From positions 142,083-206,082 of the forward strand of contig NZ_JACVTO010000010.1 in the NCBI RefSeq assembly GCF_016518545.1: a DNA stretch of 64,000 nt, in the 5' to 3' direction. Positions 35,101 through 42,866 of this stretch are shown one piece after another; position 1 is the stretch's first letter; each line of letters opens with the position of its first letter. Under the pieces are notes generated by a model. It searched no databases and was not told where the DNA came from. It saw only the letters and a program-made list of their open reading frames with translations. This DNA comes from Pseudomonas sp. S30. Lineage in GTDB: Bacteria; Pseudomonadota; Gammaproteobacteria; Pseudomonadales; Pseudomonadaceae. The position numbers were made by a program, and so were the translations under genes.

Positions 35101-35932
35101 CGAACAGTTCCAGTCGTCGGCACGTCACCGTCTGGTTGCCTGCGATCACTTCGAGGACGGCGTCGCGAGCCTTGCCGCCAATGCGATGGCACAGCAAGGC
35201 CAGGTCGGCGGCCGCGCGCAGGCTGTGCTGGTACAGGGCGATGGCGGCTGGCCGCACCGCTGGCGCGGCGAACTGTTGGTCCAGGTGCAGTTGGTACAGA
35301 CCGCCCAGATCGAGCTGGTGGCACGACGCGGCGAACTGGGCCGGGCTCAGGGGCAGGGGGTCGATGTCGAACCGTTCGGAGTCCAGTTCCATCGGCACCT
35401 CGGTGTCGCTGTCGCCCAGGGTCGTCGTGCCGGTCACCGTGATCGCCTGCCGGGTGGCGTTGCCGCGTAGGGCCAGGGCGCTGTCGGCACTGAATTCGAC
35501 GTTGGCGGGGAAGTTGTGCAAGGCCGCCTCGAGCAGCGACCGGCGTTCATGATGGGTGACATAGACCTGGTGGGTGAACAGGTGGTGCAGCCAGATCAGC
35601 TCGGTGGTGCGTACCGGGATGTGCAGGCCGTGATCGCGGCGCAGGCGTTCCTCCAGCCGGCGTTCGGCGAACGCGCCGAGTTGCTCCAGACCGCCGAGCG
35701 CGACCGCTAGCCGGTGGCGTGCCTGGTCAAGCTCGGCCTGGCTGTGCAGCAGCGTTTCGCGCAACGCCGGCGCGGCGTTGGCGAACCAGTCGGCCTCTTC
35801 CCCGGGCAGGCCCTGGGCGGGGCGCAGGCTGCCTGCCAGCGCCTGCCAGTGGGCGTCATGCAGCGTGGTGGCCCAGGCGGGCAGATGGGCATCGAGGAAA
35901 TGCTGGTGCGGATGGATGTCGCTCAAGGGCAT
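32123..35932 (-). CDS. DUF6543/leucine-rich-repeat effector-like protein without NEL catalytic end
   Basis: A 1269-residue protein. Residues 1-600 have the dermonecrotic-toxin-like DUF6543 layout of many Pseudomonas LRR proteins, with hydrophobic patches around 435-505 (MAASFFVPAVGGLMLGVTACQLL, LNLALIAGLGAVGAVAGKL). Residues about 1010-1180 form leucine-rich repeats (LSNLGLDDLALSTLQLPDDF, LERLRLRNCSFTRIPQV, LRVLDFSDCPLTQAPDL). The end (AFRRDLRNLLESDDFLD, DEVWRRLQRADQD) looks like the beginning of an NEL ubiquitin-ligase domain, but the protein stops without the catalytic Cys-x-Asp. AGGAG precedes the ATG. It lies 78 bp after the exopolysaccharide genes, same strand. Confidence 0.75.
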   Translation of the reverse strand: MPLSDIHPHQHFLDAHLPAWATTLHDAHWQALAGSLRPAQGLPGEEADWFANAAPALRETLLHSQAELDQARHRLAVALGGLEQLGAFAERRLEERLRRDHGLHIPVRTTELIWLHHLFTHQVYVTHHERRSLLEAALHNFPANVEFSADSALALRGNATRQAITVTGTTTLGDSDTEVPMELDSERFDIDPLPLSPAQFAASCHQLDLGGLYQLHLDQQFAAPAVRPAAIALYQHSLRAAADLALLCHRIGGKARDAVLEVIAGNQTVTCRRLELFGVPLHEALVIDAGQAGLLLYVPTHEHSLRGLVDLPALQARLCQDLAAPDLRRALAACVDTQQRSTLLDRARQNLDSEQRRGVDAPWQLPDDADPHLRLLAIEGALFDSLFDAHLTRLKAEARLLAVPSAEADEQARRRRLALWEALGMDALMAASFFVPAVGGLMLGVTACQLLGEVYAGYQAWRVGDRHQALEHLKTTGLNLALIAGLGAVGAVAGKLSGTPLMQALVPVDLADGSQRLWLPALAEYRSPVALPEALDANVQGQFVDQGRHFIRLDGQLFEQRLDPDLQRWRIVHPQDPQAYAPLLEHNGTGAWRVEQEQPQTWDSLQGVRRLHPQFAQAHSADVDAALAITGLDDAALRRLHLQHLSTPPLLGDTLERLSLLREVVAELPEANDQDLLQAFTERYARCDLHADAQRLLSAYPELGPRLARRVLASGFANEAAAWPAPQARLDSLRYDLPLVRGLEGLQVPLLAGEATERLVFASLAQVPGWPMDLRLELRAASPQGPLLRRCGLPLAPRCARVIKTTAGYEADLGERPVALPASHDPLPAVLQALPADARAALAHAQVQSLRSRVLALVDESRGRFRRRLLADRSLGHKAPGRLLGGLDPSPLQPDAFATHSLLSRLRRLYPLASNDDAERLVRQWRTNLQVPEIEVARLEARLRELRAQLSAWAGSSVPRQRAVPRLIDAQRGRSMIQLADGTSRYALDLSNLGLDDLALSTLQLPDDFAHISELNLTDSPAVSTLPSGFTQVFTGLERLRLRNCSFTRIPQVARPDRVIWLDLDRNPLTWNATLQSDLDRYRNLRVLDFSDCPLTQAPDLSRHEQIRTLYMDNCLLPTLPVGLERLTDPLLLDFSRNPLVSLPAFQWLPEGVAAVMRLESDSLGALAAQQVEAYHHATGIDLLVPDSDYEELLAEADDGQLDVWARLPVAFRRDLRNLLESDDFLDALPYSRDEVWRRLQRADQDVYYRRRMLAQPATALLDRPMDQS

Positions 35933-36010
35933 GGGACGATCTCCTGTGGGTGAAGACCACAGAACACCTCATGGCGGGGCGGCACCGGTGGTAGATAGAG
36001 GGCACCTGCC

Positions 36011-36778
36011 TCAGCGTTCGGCCAGCGCGCCGTAGCCGATCCGCGGCACCCCGCACAGGCGCTCGTCGAGCAGCTGGCGCAACGAGACGCCCGGTGCCAG
36101 GTAGGCGTCGCCGAAGTCGTCATGCCCCAGTGCGCTGGGATGGGCCACCAGTTCCAGGACACCGTCGGCCGGCGCCAGGCCGTGCTGAAGGTCCAGCGGC
36201 GTGCAGACGTGGTCCACGCAGGTGCCGCACAAGCGCTTGAGGTGCTGGTTGAGCAGGGTCTTGAACACGCGCTTGAGCGGGCCGATGTTGGCGCCGACAT
36301 TGCGCGCCAGGCGTATCGGCACGCCCTGGCGACGTGCGAAACCGGCGACGATGGCACCCACGGGCCAGATGTTGTGCACATGCTGGTGCGAGTCCAGATG
36401 GCTGGGCTGCACGCCGTGGTCCACGCAACGCGCCCATTGGGCCTCGAGTTCCTCGGTGATGGCCTGGCGCTCAGCGGTGCTCAGGCGCAGGGTGCGCTGG
36501 CGCAGCCCCAGGTCGAACTCGCCCTGGGCGTTGCACAGGCGTGCCTGCGCCGCGATGGCCTGGCTCAGGGGGCGACCATAGGTGAGGTTGAAGTGCAGGC
36601 CGATCCGCCCGGCCAGCGACGCCTGGTGCGCCAGTGCGCAGGCCGCTTCGAAGGCGGGCATGTTGGCCATCAGGGTGGCTGAGCTGATCAGCCCGGCATG
36701 GAACGCCTGGACGATCACGGCATTGACCTTGTGGTCGAGGCCGAAGTCGTCAGCGTTGACGATGACCATCGATGGCAT
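36011..36778 (-). CDS. ChbG/HpnK (YdjC) family deacetylase
   Basis: A 255-residue carbohydrate deacetylase-like protein. VIVNADDFGLDHKVN gives the metal-binding Asp pair, GLHFNLTYGRP a histidine, and SHLDSHQHVHNIWPVG the remaining histidines. Relatives remove acetyl from chito-oligosaccharides or hopanoid sugars; here it probably deacetylates a sugar of the exopolysaccharide or its precursor. The ATG at 36778 has AGGAG 8 bases upstream and lies inside the end of the upstream acyltransferase gene (29-bp overlap). It is the last clear polysaccharide gene of the operon. Confidence 0.85.
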   Translation of the reverse strand: MPSMVIVNADDFGLDHKVNAVIVQAFHAGLISSATLMANMPAFEAACALAHQASLAGRIGLHFNLTYGRPLSQAIAAQARLCNAQGEFDLGLRQRTLRLSTAERQAITEELEAQWARCVDHGVQPSHLDSHQHVHNIWPVGAIVAGFARRQGVPIRLARNVGANIGPLKRVFKTLLNQHLKRLCGTCVDHVCTPLDLQHGLAPADGVLELVAHPSALGHDDFGDAYLAPGVSLRQLLDERLCGVPRIGYGALAER

Positions 36779-37910
36779 CGGTGTGCTCCTGTGACGCATT
36801 GATGGGGATGGTTGGTGTCTGTGAGCTGTCAGGTTGTGCGCGGGATTTCCACCAGCGCCAGGCCCGCAGCGCCAGGCCCAGTGCCAGGCCGTCCAGGCGC
36901 CAGCTGTAGCTGCTCAGGCGCCATTGTTCGAGCTGGCCGGTCTGGCGTTCGTGGAGTTGATGGCTGGAATGCGCACGGCTCACCCGCGAGGCGTCGATCC
37001 AGCTCCAGCCCTGTTCGAGTCCCCAGTGAATCCATTCCTCGAGCAGCACCCGGCCGCTGCCCAGCTCGCGCTGCTCGGGCAGGAACGCCAGGTTGTAGTC
37101 GTAGAGTCGCCCACGCTCGAGCAAGCCCAGCCGGTAGCTGATGCAGCGACCGTCCAGTTCCAGGAGCACGATTGTGACCATCCCTTCGCCGGCCAATGCA
37201 CTGAAGGCCTGGTACATCCATTGACGCCGCTGCTCGCCGGAGAAGATGCCGACCTCGTCGTCGCCCTTCCAACTGGCCGCTTCGACCGTGCTGATGGCTT
37301 CGAGCAGCTCGACGACCGTGGTGGGCGTCGCCGTCACCCGACGCACCTGCGCACCGCAGGCGGCGATGCGCTTGCGGGCTCGGCGCAACTTGTAACGTGG
37401 ATCACCGCTGACCTCCTGACGGTCGGCCTCGCTGATGCGATGAACGGGGACCCGGCAGCTCAGTCGACGTTCGAAGGTGGAACTGACCGCGGCCCATTGC
37501 CTGACCCAGTCGCTGTTCTGCTCCGATACCTCGCTCAATTGCAGGAGGGCGTGGGGCATCCGTCGACGGATGGCCCTCAGTACAGCCGGCGCGTGGCTGG
37601 CCGGCAGATCCAGCAGCAAGGCGATACGGTCGCTCAGCGGATGGCCCAGGTGATGCACCACGGGCAGGCGCAGCGGGCCGAAACGCTGGCGCTCGCGCAT
37701 CAGCGGCAGGCACAGGCACAAGCGCCCATCGAGGTGCCCGAGCAGCACCTGCACGTGCTGGCCCGGCAGCAAGGCGGCCTCGGCGGCGCGCAGCCAGCCA
37801 AGGTGGTTGAAAGGCGTGGCGCCGGGCACATGCGCGCGCAGCGCCTCGTAGTCGGCCACAGGAAATGCCGGGGTGCGCAGCGAGTCGCACCAGCTCAATT
37901 GCAGCGTCAT
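36750..37910 (-). CDS. FemAB-like GNAT acyltransferase
   Basis: A 386-residue protein of the BioF2/FemAB-like acyltransferase group: a two-part GNAT fold with YKLRRARKRIAACGAQVRRV, SWKGDDEVGIFSGEQRRQWMYQAF and YDYNLAFLPEQRELGSGRVLLEEWI. Similar genes sit in many exopolysaccharide clusters, where they are thought to modify the polymer or a lipid intermediate. The start is 3 bp after the stop of the other acyltransferase gene. The acyl donor and acceptor are unknown. Confidence 0.8.
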   Translation of the reverse strand: MTLQLSWCDSLRTPAFPVADYEALRAHVPGATPFNHLGWLRAAEAALLPGQHVQVLLGHLDGRLCLCLPLMRERQRFGPLRLPVVHHLGHPLSDRIALLLDLPASHAPAVLRAIRRRMPHALLQLSEVSEQNSDWVRQWAAVSSTFERRLSCRVPVHRISEADRQEVSGDPRYKLRRARKRIAACGAQVRRVTATPTTVVELLEAISTVEAASWKGDDEVGIFSGEQRRQWMYQAFSALAGEGMVTIVLLELDGRCISYRLGLLERGRLYDYNLAFLPEQRELGSGRVLLEEWIHWGLEQGWSWIDASRVSRAHSSHQLHERQTGQLEQWRLSSYSWRLDGLALGLALRAWRWWKSRAQPDSSQTPTIPINASQEHTDAIDGHRQR

Positions 37911-37913
37911 CGA

Positions 37914-38603
37914 TCAGGCCGCCGTGGCCGTGGAGGAGGCCACTTCGCGCTTGCGCAGCGGCGCCAGGCGCGAGTCGCGGTAATGGCTTTCGCGGAAGCA
38001 CTTCCAATGCCCGAACAGTCGATACACATGCAGGATGCGCCCCTGCTCCTGGTAGCCCATGCGCAGGTGCAGCTTGAGCGCAGGGATGTTGCGCTGCTCG
38101 CAGACATCCACCACCTTGCTGCACCCTTGCGCCGCCATGGCCTCCCACAAGGCCAGTTGCAGGTCGACCGAGAGCCGGGTGCCCCAGTACTTGCGGATCA
38201 GTTCGCCGCCGAACTCGAAGAATTCGCCCGGGCCGACCGGGAACCAGCAGCCGTAGTAGTGACGATCATGGTAGTGGCGCACGCTGCCCCAGATGAACGC
38301 CACGGCATCGCCGTGCTCGTCGAGGAACATCAGCCCGGTATGACCTTCGGCGGCCAGCTCGCGCATGGTCTGCACCCGGTCACCGAAGTGCCGGGCAAAG
38401 GCCCGCACATTGTGCGCACTGATGCTTTCCATGCGCAGTGGCGCATAAGGCCGCAGGCGATGGGGCGGGACCGGCGAGTGCAGATCGCGCTCCATCCACA
38501 GCAGTTCCCGGTGATCGAAGACGTAGCGTCGCCAGGCGCTGGCCAGGGTGCTGCGCAGGCCCTTGCGCCGGATGCGCTCGCGGATCGTGTTCAGTGTTCC
38601 CAT
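37914..38603 (-). CDS. GNAT-type acetyltransferase in polysaccharide cluster
   Basis: A 229-residue protein with an N-terminal basic/amphipathic stretch (IRERIRRKGLRSTLASAWRRYVFDHRELLWMERDL) and a C-terminal GNAT core (GLMFLDEHGDAVAFIWGS, WEAMAAQGCSKVVDVCEQRNIPALKLHLRMGYQEQGRILHVYRL). The final GYQEQ segment is the usual acceptor-side strand. GGAGGAAATC directly before the ATG is a strong ribosome site. The basic start may hold it at the membrane. Probably acetylates a sugar of the repeat unit. Confidence 0.8.
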   Translation of the reverse strand: MGTLNTIRERIRRKGLRSTLASAWRRYVFDHRELLWMERDLHSPVPPHRLRPYAPLRMESISAHNVRAFARHFGDRVQTMRELAAEGHTGLMFLDEHGDAVAFIWGSVRHYHDRHYYGCWFPVGPGEFFEFGGELIRKYWGTRLSVDLQLALWEAMAAQGCSKVVDVCEQRNIPALKLHLRMGYQEQGRILHVYRLFGHWKCFRESHYRDSRLAPLRKREVASSTATAA

Positions 38604-38626
38604 GATTTCCTCCGCTGGGTGACCAC

Positions 38627-40549
38627 TCATCGGGCGTCTCGAGACGCGTTCCAGGTCAGGGCGAACAGCGTCTGCCCTGGCAGTTGAAAGCTCACTTGGC
38701 CCTGGCGGCAGTCCACTTGGCCGGTGCGCGGGCGGTTGTCGGGGCCGAACAGTTCCAGTTGCACCTTGGCGCAGCGGCCCAGGCTCAGCTCGACCTGCTG
38801 CAGGCGGTCGGCCTTGTTGACGCCCAGCAGGCTGCGCCGGCGTGCGTCCGCCATGGCCAGGGCATCGACCTCGAAGGCGTCGTTGTCCAGGGTCAGCACC
38901 TGGCCGAGCCAGTGGCGCTGGATGAACTGCTGGGCCAGGCCGACCGGCTTGAGTTCGAAGCGGTCCTCGTCCAGCACGCGCACCATGCCCTTGGGCCACT
39001 GGGGCTCGTCGGCGACGTGAAACCAGTTGAGCATGTCCAGCAGCCCGTCGGCCGAGGCGTTGATCACCACCGAGGCCCACCACAGGCCGGCGTAGTGGCT
39101 GTCCTGCTCGTAGGGGCTCAGGGTGGAGCCACTGGACAGGTTGGTCTGGTCGATCAGCAGCGCCTTGCGCGGCCGGCCCTGGGCGTCCAGGCCCACCAGC
39201 GCGGCGGCCTGGCGTACGCTGTCGCGGTAGCTGCGGGTGGCCAGCAGGTCGCGCACCATCCACTCGTGCCAGGCCAGGGCGTCGATTTGCGCATCCTGGT
39301 CCTGGAGCAGGCGACGTGCCCACGCCAGGCCCTGGCGCTGTTTGCTGTCGCGGGTGAACGGCCCGCCGACCAGGCGTGAGGAGGCTGGCATGGCGATGCG
39401 TACACCCGCCTCGTAGGCGCCGGGCCAGGCGCGCACGCGCTCGGCCATGGCACGGAAGAAGTCGCGATAGCTGGCGTAGTCGCGGTAGTTGAGGTTCGGC
39501 TCGTCGGCGAAGGCGAGGTAGTGCAGGCCCTGGCCGCCCAGGCGGGCGGTGGCGGCCAGCCAGGCGTCCAGGCCGTCGTGGCTGAGGCGATCGGCGGCGA
39601 ATTCGGCGCGCCGCCTGCTGCCGGCCAGCAGGGTGATGTCCTGGGTGATGGCGAAGCGCCTTTGATACAGGCGACGCCAGCTGTCCTCGTAGTCGGGCTG
39701 GTGGGCCAGCACGTCCATGAAGCTGTAGTAGCCGGCGGCCTGCGGACGCAGTGCGTCGAGCACCGGGAAGCTCGACGGCGGCGGCAGCACGTAGGGCAGG
39801 TTGACGCCCAGCAGCGGCGTACGGCCCAGTACCCGGTCCTGCAGGCGCAGGCGTACCTGGCCGGGCAGGTTGGCGACGTCGCCCAGCTGATCGGCGCGCT
39901 GGGCGAACAGGTTGGCAGTGCCGTCCAGCCAGAACGCCGCCTTGCCACGTCCCTGCAGGCGCAGGCGCCAGACCTGCTCCTGGGGGCTGACCGGAAGCGC
40001 CTGCTGGTCGAACTGCCAATAGGCCGGGTAGGGCCGCAGCGCCAGGTTCACCTGCAGGCCATCGCTCAGACGCTGGGCCGAGAGCCCGCGCACGCCGCCG
40101 TGAAACTTGCCGGCCAGGCGGGCACGTTCGCCGGCCTTGACCCGGAAATACAGCTCCACGCCGGGATCGACCTCGGCGCTGAAGTGCACCTTGGCCGGGG
40201 CGAACTGGGCGCGGGTGCTGTCGCTGTGGACCACCTGGTAGTCGCGGAAGCTGTAGCCCGGCACCTCGAGTCGATACGGACCGTCGCTGGCGCTGAGCGC
40301 CCAGCGCTGTTCGCCGCGAACTTCTTCGGCGCTGATGCTGCGCTCGCCGCGCAGTCGACCATGGCCATCGAGCAGATAGAGGTGCTCGGCATTGGCATCG
40401 GCCTGCCAGGCCGGCCGCCAGCGCACCAGCAGGCTGTCCTCGGCCTCGGGTTGCAGGTACAGGCTGCCATCACGTAGGTCGCCCCATTGCAGGTCGGCCG
40501 CCTGGATCGACGATGCGGCCAGCATCAGCGCCAGCAGCCAGCGCTTCAT
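38627..40549 (-). CDS. Exported clan-A glycoside-hydrolase-like protein
   Basis: A 640-residue exported protein; signal MKRWLLALMLAASSIQAA. A beta-sandwich-like N-terminal half (about 20-260) precedes a TIM-barrel-like region (GVNLPYVLPPPSSF, YYSFMDVLAHQPDYEDSWRRLYQRR). FADEPNLNY stands where clan-A hydrolases have NEPN with the acid/base glutamate. I see no clear second catalytic glutamate (LLIDQTN is at the expected place). It may trim the polymer in the periplasm, as PslG does for Psl, or only bind it. The start overlaps the flippase stop by 4 bp (ATGA). Confidence 0.75.
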   Translation of the reverse strand: MKRWLLALMLAASSIQAADLQWGDLRDGSLYLQPEAEDSLLVRWRPAWQADANAEHLYLLDGHGRLRGERSISAEEVRGEQRWALSASDGPYRLEVPGYSFRDYQVVHSDSTRAQFAPAKVHFSAEVDPGVELYFRVKAGERARLAGKFHGGVRGLSAQRLSDGLQVNLALRPYPAYWQFDQQALPVSPQEQVWRLRLQGRGKAAFWLDGTANLFAQRADQLGDVANLPGQVRLRLQDRVLGRTPLLGVNLPYVLPPPSSFPVLDALRPQAAGYYSFMDVLAHQPDYEDSWRRLYQRRFAITQDITLLAGSRRRAEFAADRLSHDGLDAWLAATARLGGQGLHYLAFADEPNLNYRDYASYRDFFRAMAERVRAWPGAYEAGVRIAMPASSRLVGGPFTRDSKQRQGLAWARRLLQDQDAQIDALAWHEWMVRDLLATRSYRDSVRQAAALVGLDAQGRPRKALLIDQTNLSSGSTLSPYEQDSHYAGLWWASVVINASADGLLDMLNWFHVADEPQWPKGMVRVLDEDRFELKPVGLAQQFIQRHWLGQVLTLDNDAFEVDALAMADARRRSLLGVNKADRLQQVELSLGRCAKVQLELFGPDNRPRTGQVDCRQGQVSFQLPGQTLFALTWNASRDAR

Positions 40550-41850
40550 GCCGCGCTCCGTTGCAGCAGCCCGCGCAGCGGCGCGAGGTCGCTGGGCAGC
40601 ATGATCAGGGTATGGCGCAGTCGCACTCCGCTGAGCCGGCAATACAGCACCAGCATGGCCACGGTCACGCTCAGGTAGGCGATGGACGAGGCGGCCGCGG
40701 CGCCAACGATGCCCCATTGGGGAATCAGCAGCACGTTGAGCAGCAGATTGCCCACCGCGCCGACGGCCATCATCAGCGACACCGCGCCCGGCCGGTGCTT
40801 GCCCAGCAGGTCCAGGCGCAGGATGCTCGCGTGGCACAGCCCCAGCAGCCCGGGCAGCAGCGCCAGCAGTGCCGGATAGGCCGGTTGATAGGCCGCGCCG
40901 AACAGGGTGACGATCAGCCACTGGCCGATCAGCGCCATGCCCAGGCACGCCCCGAGCATCACCGTGGCGGTCAGGCGCAGGGCCAGCGGGGTGAGCCTGT
41001 CCATGCCGGCGTCTTGTTGCAGCAGGCGCTTCATCAGGGGCGTGGTGACGGCTTCCGGGACGATCAGCAGCAACTCGGCAGCGGCGCTGGCCATGGCGTA
41101 GTGGCCCAGGGCGGTGCTGCCGAGCAAGGCGCCGATCAGCAGATAGTCGGCGCGCAGGAGCACTTGCTGGCACAGCAGGTCCGGGTGGCTCCTGGCACTG
41201 TAGCTGAGCAGTTCGCGTTGGCCGCTGCGGTCCCAGCGCAGTGTCAGCCGATGGTCGCGGCGCAGCCACCACAGACCCAGCGCGAGGACCAGCGCGAGCC
41301 CGGCCAGCCAACTGATCAGCGCCGCTTCCAGGGCGTGCTCGCGCCACATCCAGAACAGGCCGAGGAACAGCAGCAAGGGCAGCAGTGACTCGCTCAGGCG
41401 CAGCCCATTGAATGCGCCGACGCCGCCGCTGGCGTTGTGCAGGGTGAGCAGGCCGCTCTTGAGCACGGTCATGGGCACGGCCAACAGCAGCAGCCAGGCC
41501 ATCAGGCCCAGTTGCGCCCTGATGTCCAGTTCGCCGCCGACGCTGCGTGCCAGGGCCACGCAGATCAGCGTCAGCGCGCTTGCCAGCAGGCACCCGTAGA
41601 CCAGCACCTGGGTGAGCAGCAGGCCCATGTCGCGCTGCTTGGCGGCCTGGTAGCCCACGGCGCTGTTCAGGCCGCCGCTGGTGGCGGCGCTGATCAGCTC
41701 CGGCAGGGTGCTGAGCAGCGCGAACAGGCCGCGCTCGCTGGGGCCGAGAATGCGTGCCAGCAGGACGTTGCGCAGCAGGCGCAGGGCGATCATCGCCAGC
41801 TTGGTGCCCATGCTCAGCAGCAGGTGGCGCAGGTAGGGGCCATCGCTCAT
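40546..41850 (-). CDS. Polysaccharide flippase (Wzx-like, MATE/MOP superfamily)
   Basis: A 434-residue membrane protein with about 12-14 hydrophobic segments. The N-terminal NVLLARILGPSERGLFALLSTLPELISAATSGGLNSAVGY matches the polysaccharide-export MOP pattern. It would move undecaprenyl-linked repeat units across the inner membrane. The ATG at 41850 overlaps the end of the deacetylase gene and its stop overlaps the glycosidase-like gene, both by four bases. Confidence 0.9.
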   Translation of the reverse strand: MSDGPYLRHLLLSMGTKLAMIALRLLRNVLLARILGPSERGLFALLSTLPELISAATSGGLNSAVGYQAAKQRDMGLLLTQVLVYGCLLASALTLICVALARSVGGELDIRAQLGLMAWLLLLAVPMTVLKSGLLTLHNASGGVGAFNGLRLSESLLPLLLFLGLFWMWREHALEAALISWLAGLALVLALGLWWLRRDHRLTLRWDRSGQRELLSYSARSHPDLLCQQVLLRADYLLIGALLGSTALGHYAMASAAAELLLIVPEAVTTPLMKRLLQQDAGMDRLTPLALRLTATVMLGACLGMALIGQWLIVTLFGAAYQPAYPALLALLPGLLGLCHASILRLDLLGKHRPGAVSLMMAVGAVGNLLLNVLLIPQWGIVGAAAASSIAYLSVTVAMLVLYCRLSGVRLRHTLIMLPSDLAPLRGLLQRSAA

Positions 41851-42863
41851 GCCCGGCCCCCTCGCGCGATGCGCCAGGCCAGCAGCGAAGGGTGGCTGGC
41901 ACTGCGCTGGCTGACCCCGACGCGCGGTAGCGCCAGCGGATCCTGCAACCCTCGGCAGATGCCCGGGCGGGTACTCAATGCATAGGGGTAGTGGTGCGCG
42001 GCGACCCGCGCGCGCACCCGTGGGTCGTGGTCGCCATTGGGGTAGCAGTACACCGGCAGCGGTCGCCGACAGCCCTGTTGCAGGGCCGCGTGGCTGCGCT
42101 GCACCTCCTCGTCCAGGCGCTGGTCGTCCAGGCCGGGCAGCAAGGCATGGCTGGCACCATGGGGGCCGAACCGTACCAGCCCCGAATCTTCCAGTTGGCG
42201 CACCTGCCGCCAGTCCATCGCCTGGGGCAGGGACTCTGCCGGGCAGGCATCGGTGAGCTGGTGCAGCGCCTGCGCATCGAGGCCCTTGAGGCTCTGCAGG
42301 TAATGCGCCAGGACCTGGCTGCGGCGATACTCGGAGCCTGGCAGCAGATAGGCCGCCGGCACTGGCCGGCCGAGCTTTCGCAGGTGTTCGAGGAGGCTCA
42401 GGCGAGCGGGCTCGCCATGGCTGCCCCACAGGGTCTCGCCGACGCTTTCCCACCAGAAGCGCTGACGGCTGCCGATGTAGTCGGTGGACAGGAAGATGCT
42501 GGCCGGAACCTGATGCTTGTGCAGCAGCGCGAAGGCCTGGCTGGCGTTGTCGCGCCAGCCGTCGTCGAAGGTCAGGGCAACCTTTGGCCGCTGGCTGCCT
42601 CGAGGGGTGGCCTGGCTTTCCAGCAGCTCCATCAGCCCGACGCACTCGAAATGTCGCGGCAACCAGCGCAGCAGGCCATCGAAGGCCGTGGCGCCGACGC
42701 ACAGCTCGTTGCGGTGGGGCAGGGCAGCGCTGGCGTCATCGGCCAGCACCCGGTGCAGCATCAGGATCACCCCGGCGCCGCGCAGGTCGTCGCGGGCTCT
42801 GGGCGAGTGCAGGTAGAGCCAGCCACCGGCCTGTTTGATGCGCATCTTGATCGGCATGTCCAT
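41847..42863 (-). CDS. Polysaccharide deacetylase (NodB-like)
   Basis: A 338-residue carbohydrate esterase family 4 protein. VALTFDDGWRDNASQAF holds the catalytic and metal-binding aspartates, FGPHGASHALL the metal histidines, and CYPNGDHDPRVRA the later motif. It probably removes acetyl from an N-acetyl sugar in the growing exopolysaccharide. There is no signal peptide, so it may act on the lipid-linked unit in the cytoplasm. It starts 3 bp after the upstream glycosyltransferase gene. Confidence 0.9.
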   Translation of the reverse strand: MDMPIKMRIKQAGGWLYLHSPRARDDLRGAGVILMLHRVLADDASAALPHRNELCVGATAFDGLLRWLPRHFECVGLMELLESQATPRGSQRPKVALTFDDGWRDNASQAFALLHKHQVPASIFLSTDYIGSRQRFWWESVGETLWGSHGEPARLSLLEHLRKLGRPVPAAYLLPGSEYRRSQVLAHYLQSLKGLDAQALHQLTDACPAESLPQAMDWRQVRQLEDSGLVRFGPHGASHALLPGLDDQRLDEEVQRSHAALQQGCRRPLPVYCYPNGDHDPRVRARVAAHHYPYALSTRPGICRGLQDPLALPRVGVSQRSASHPSLLAWRIARGGRA

Positions 42864-42866
42864 CGC

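Noticed and set aside
38627..41902. One 1091-codon frame spanning the glycosidase-like gene and the flippase
   Set aside because: Only the part from 40549 has a signal peptide and family features; the upstream part is an out-of-frame reading of the flippase.
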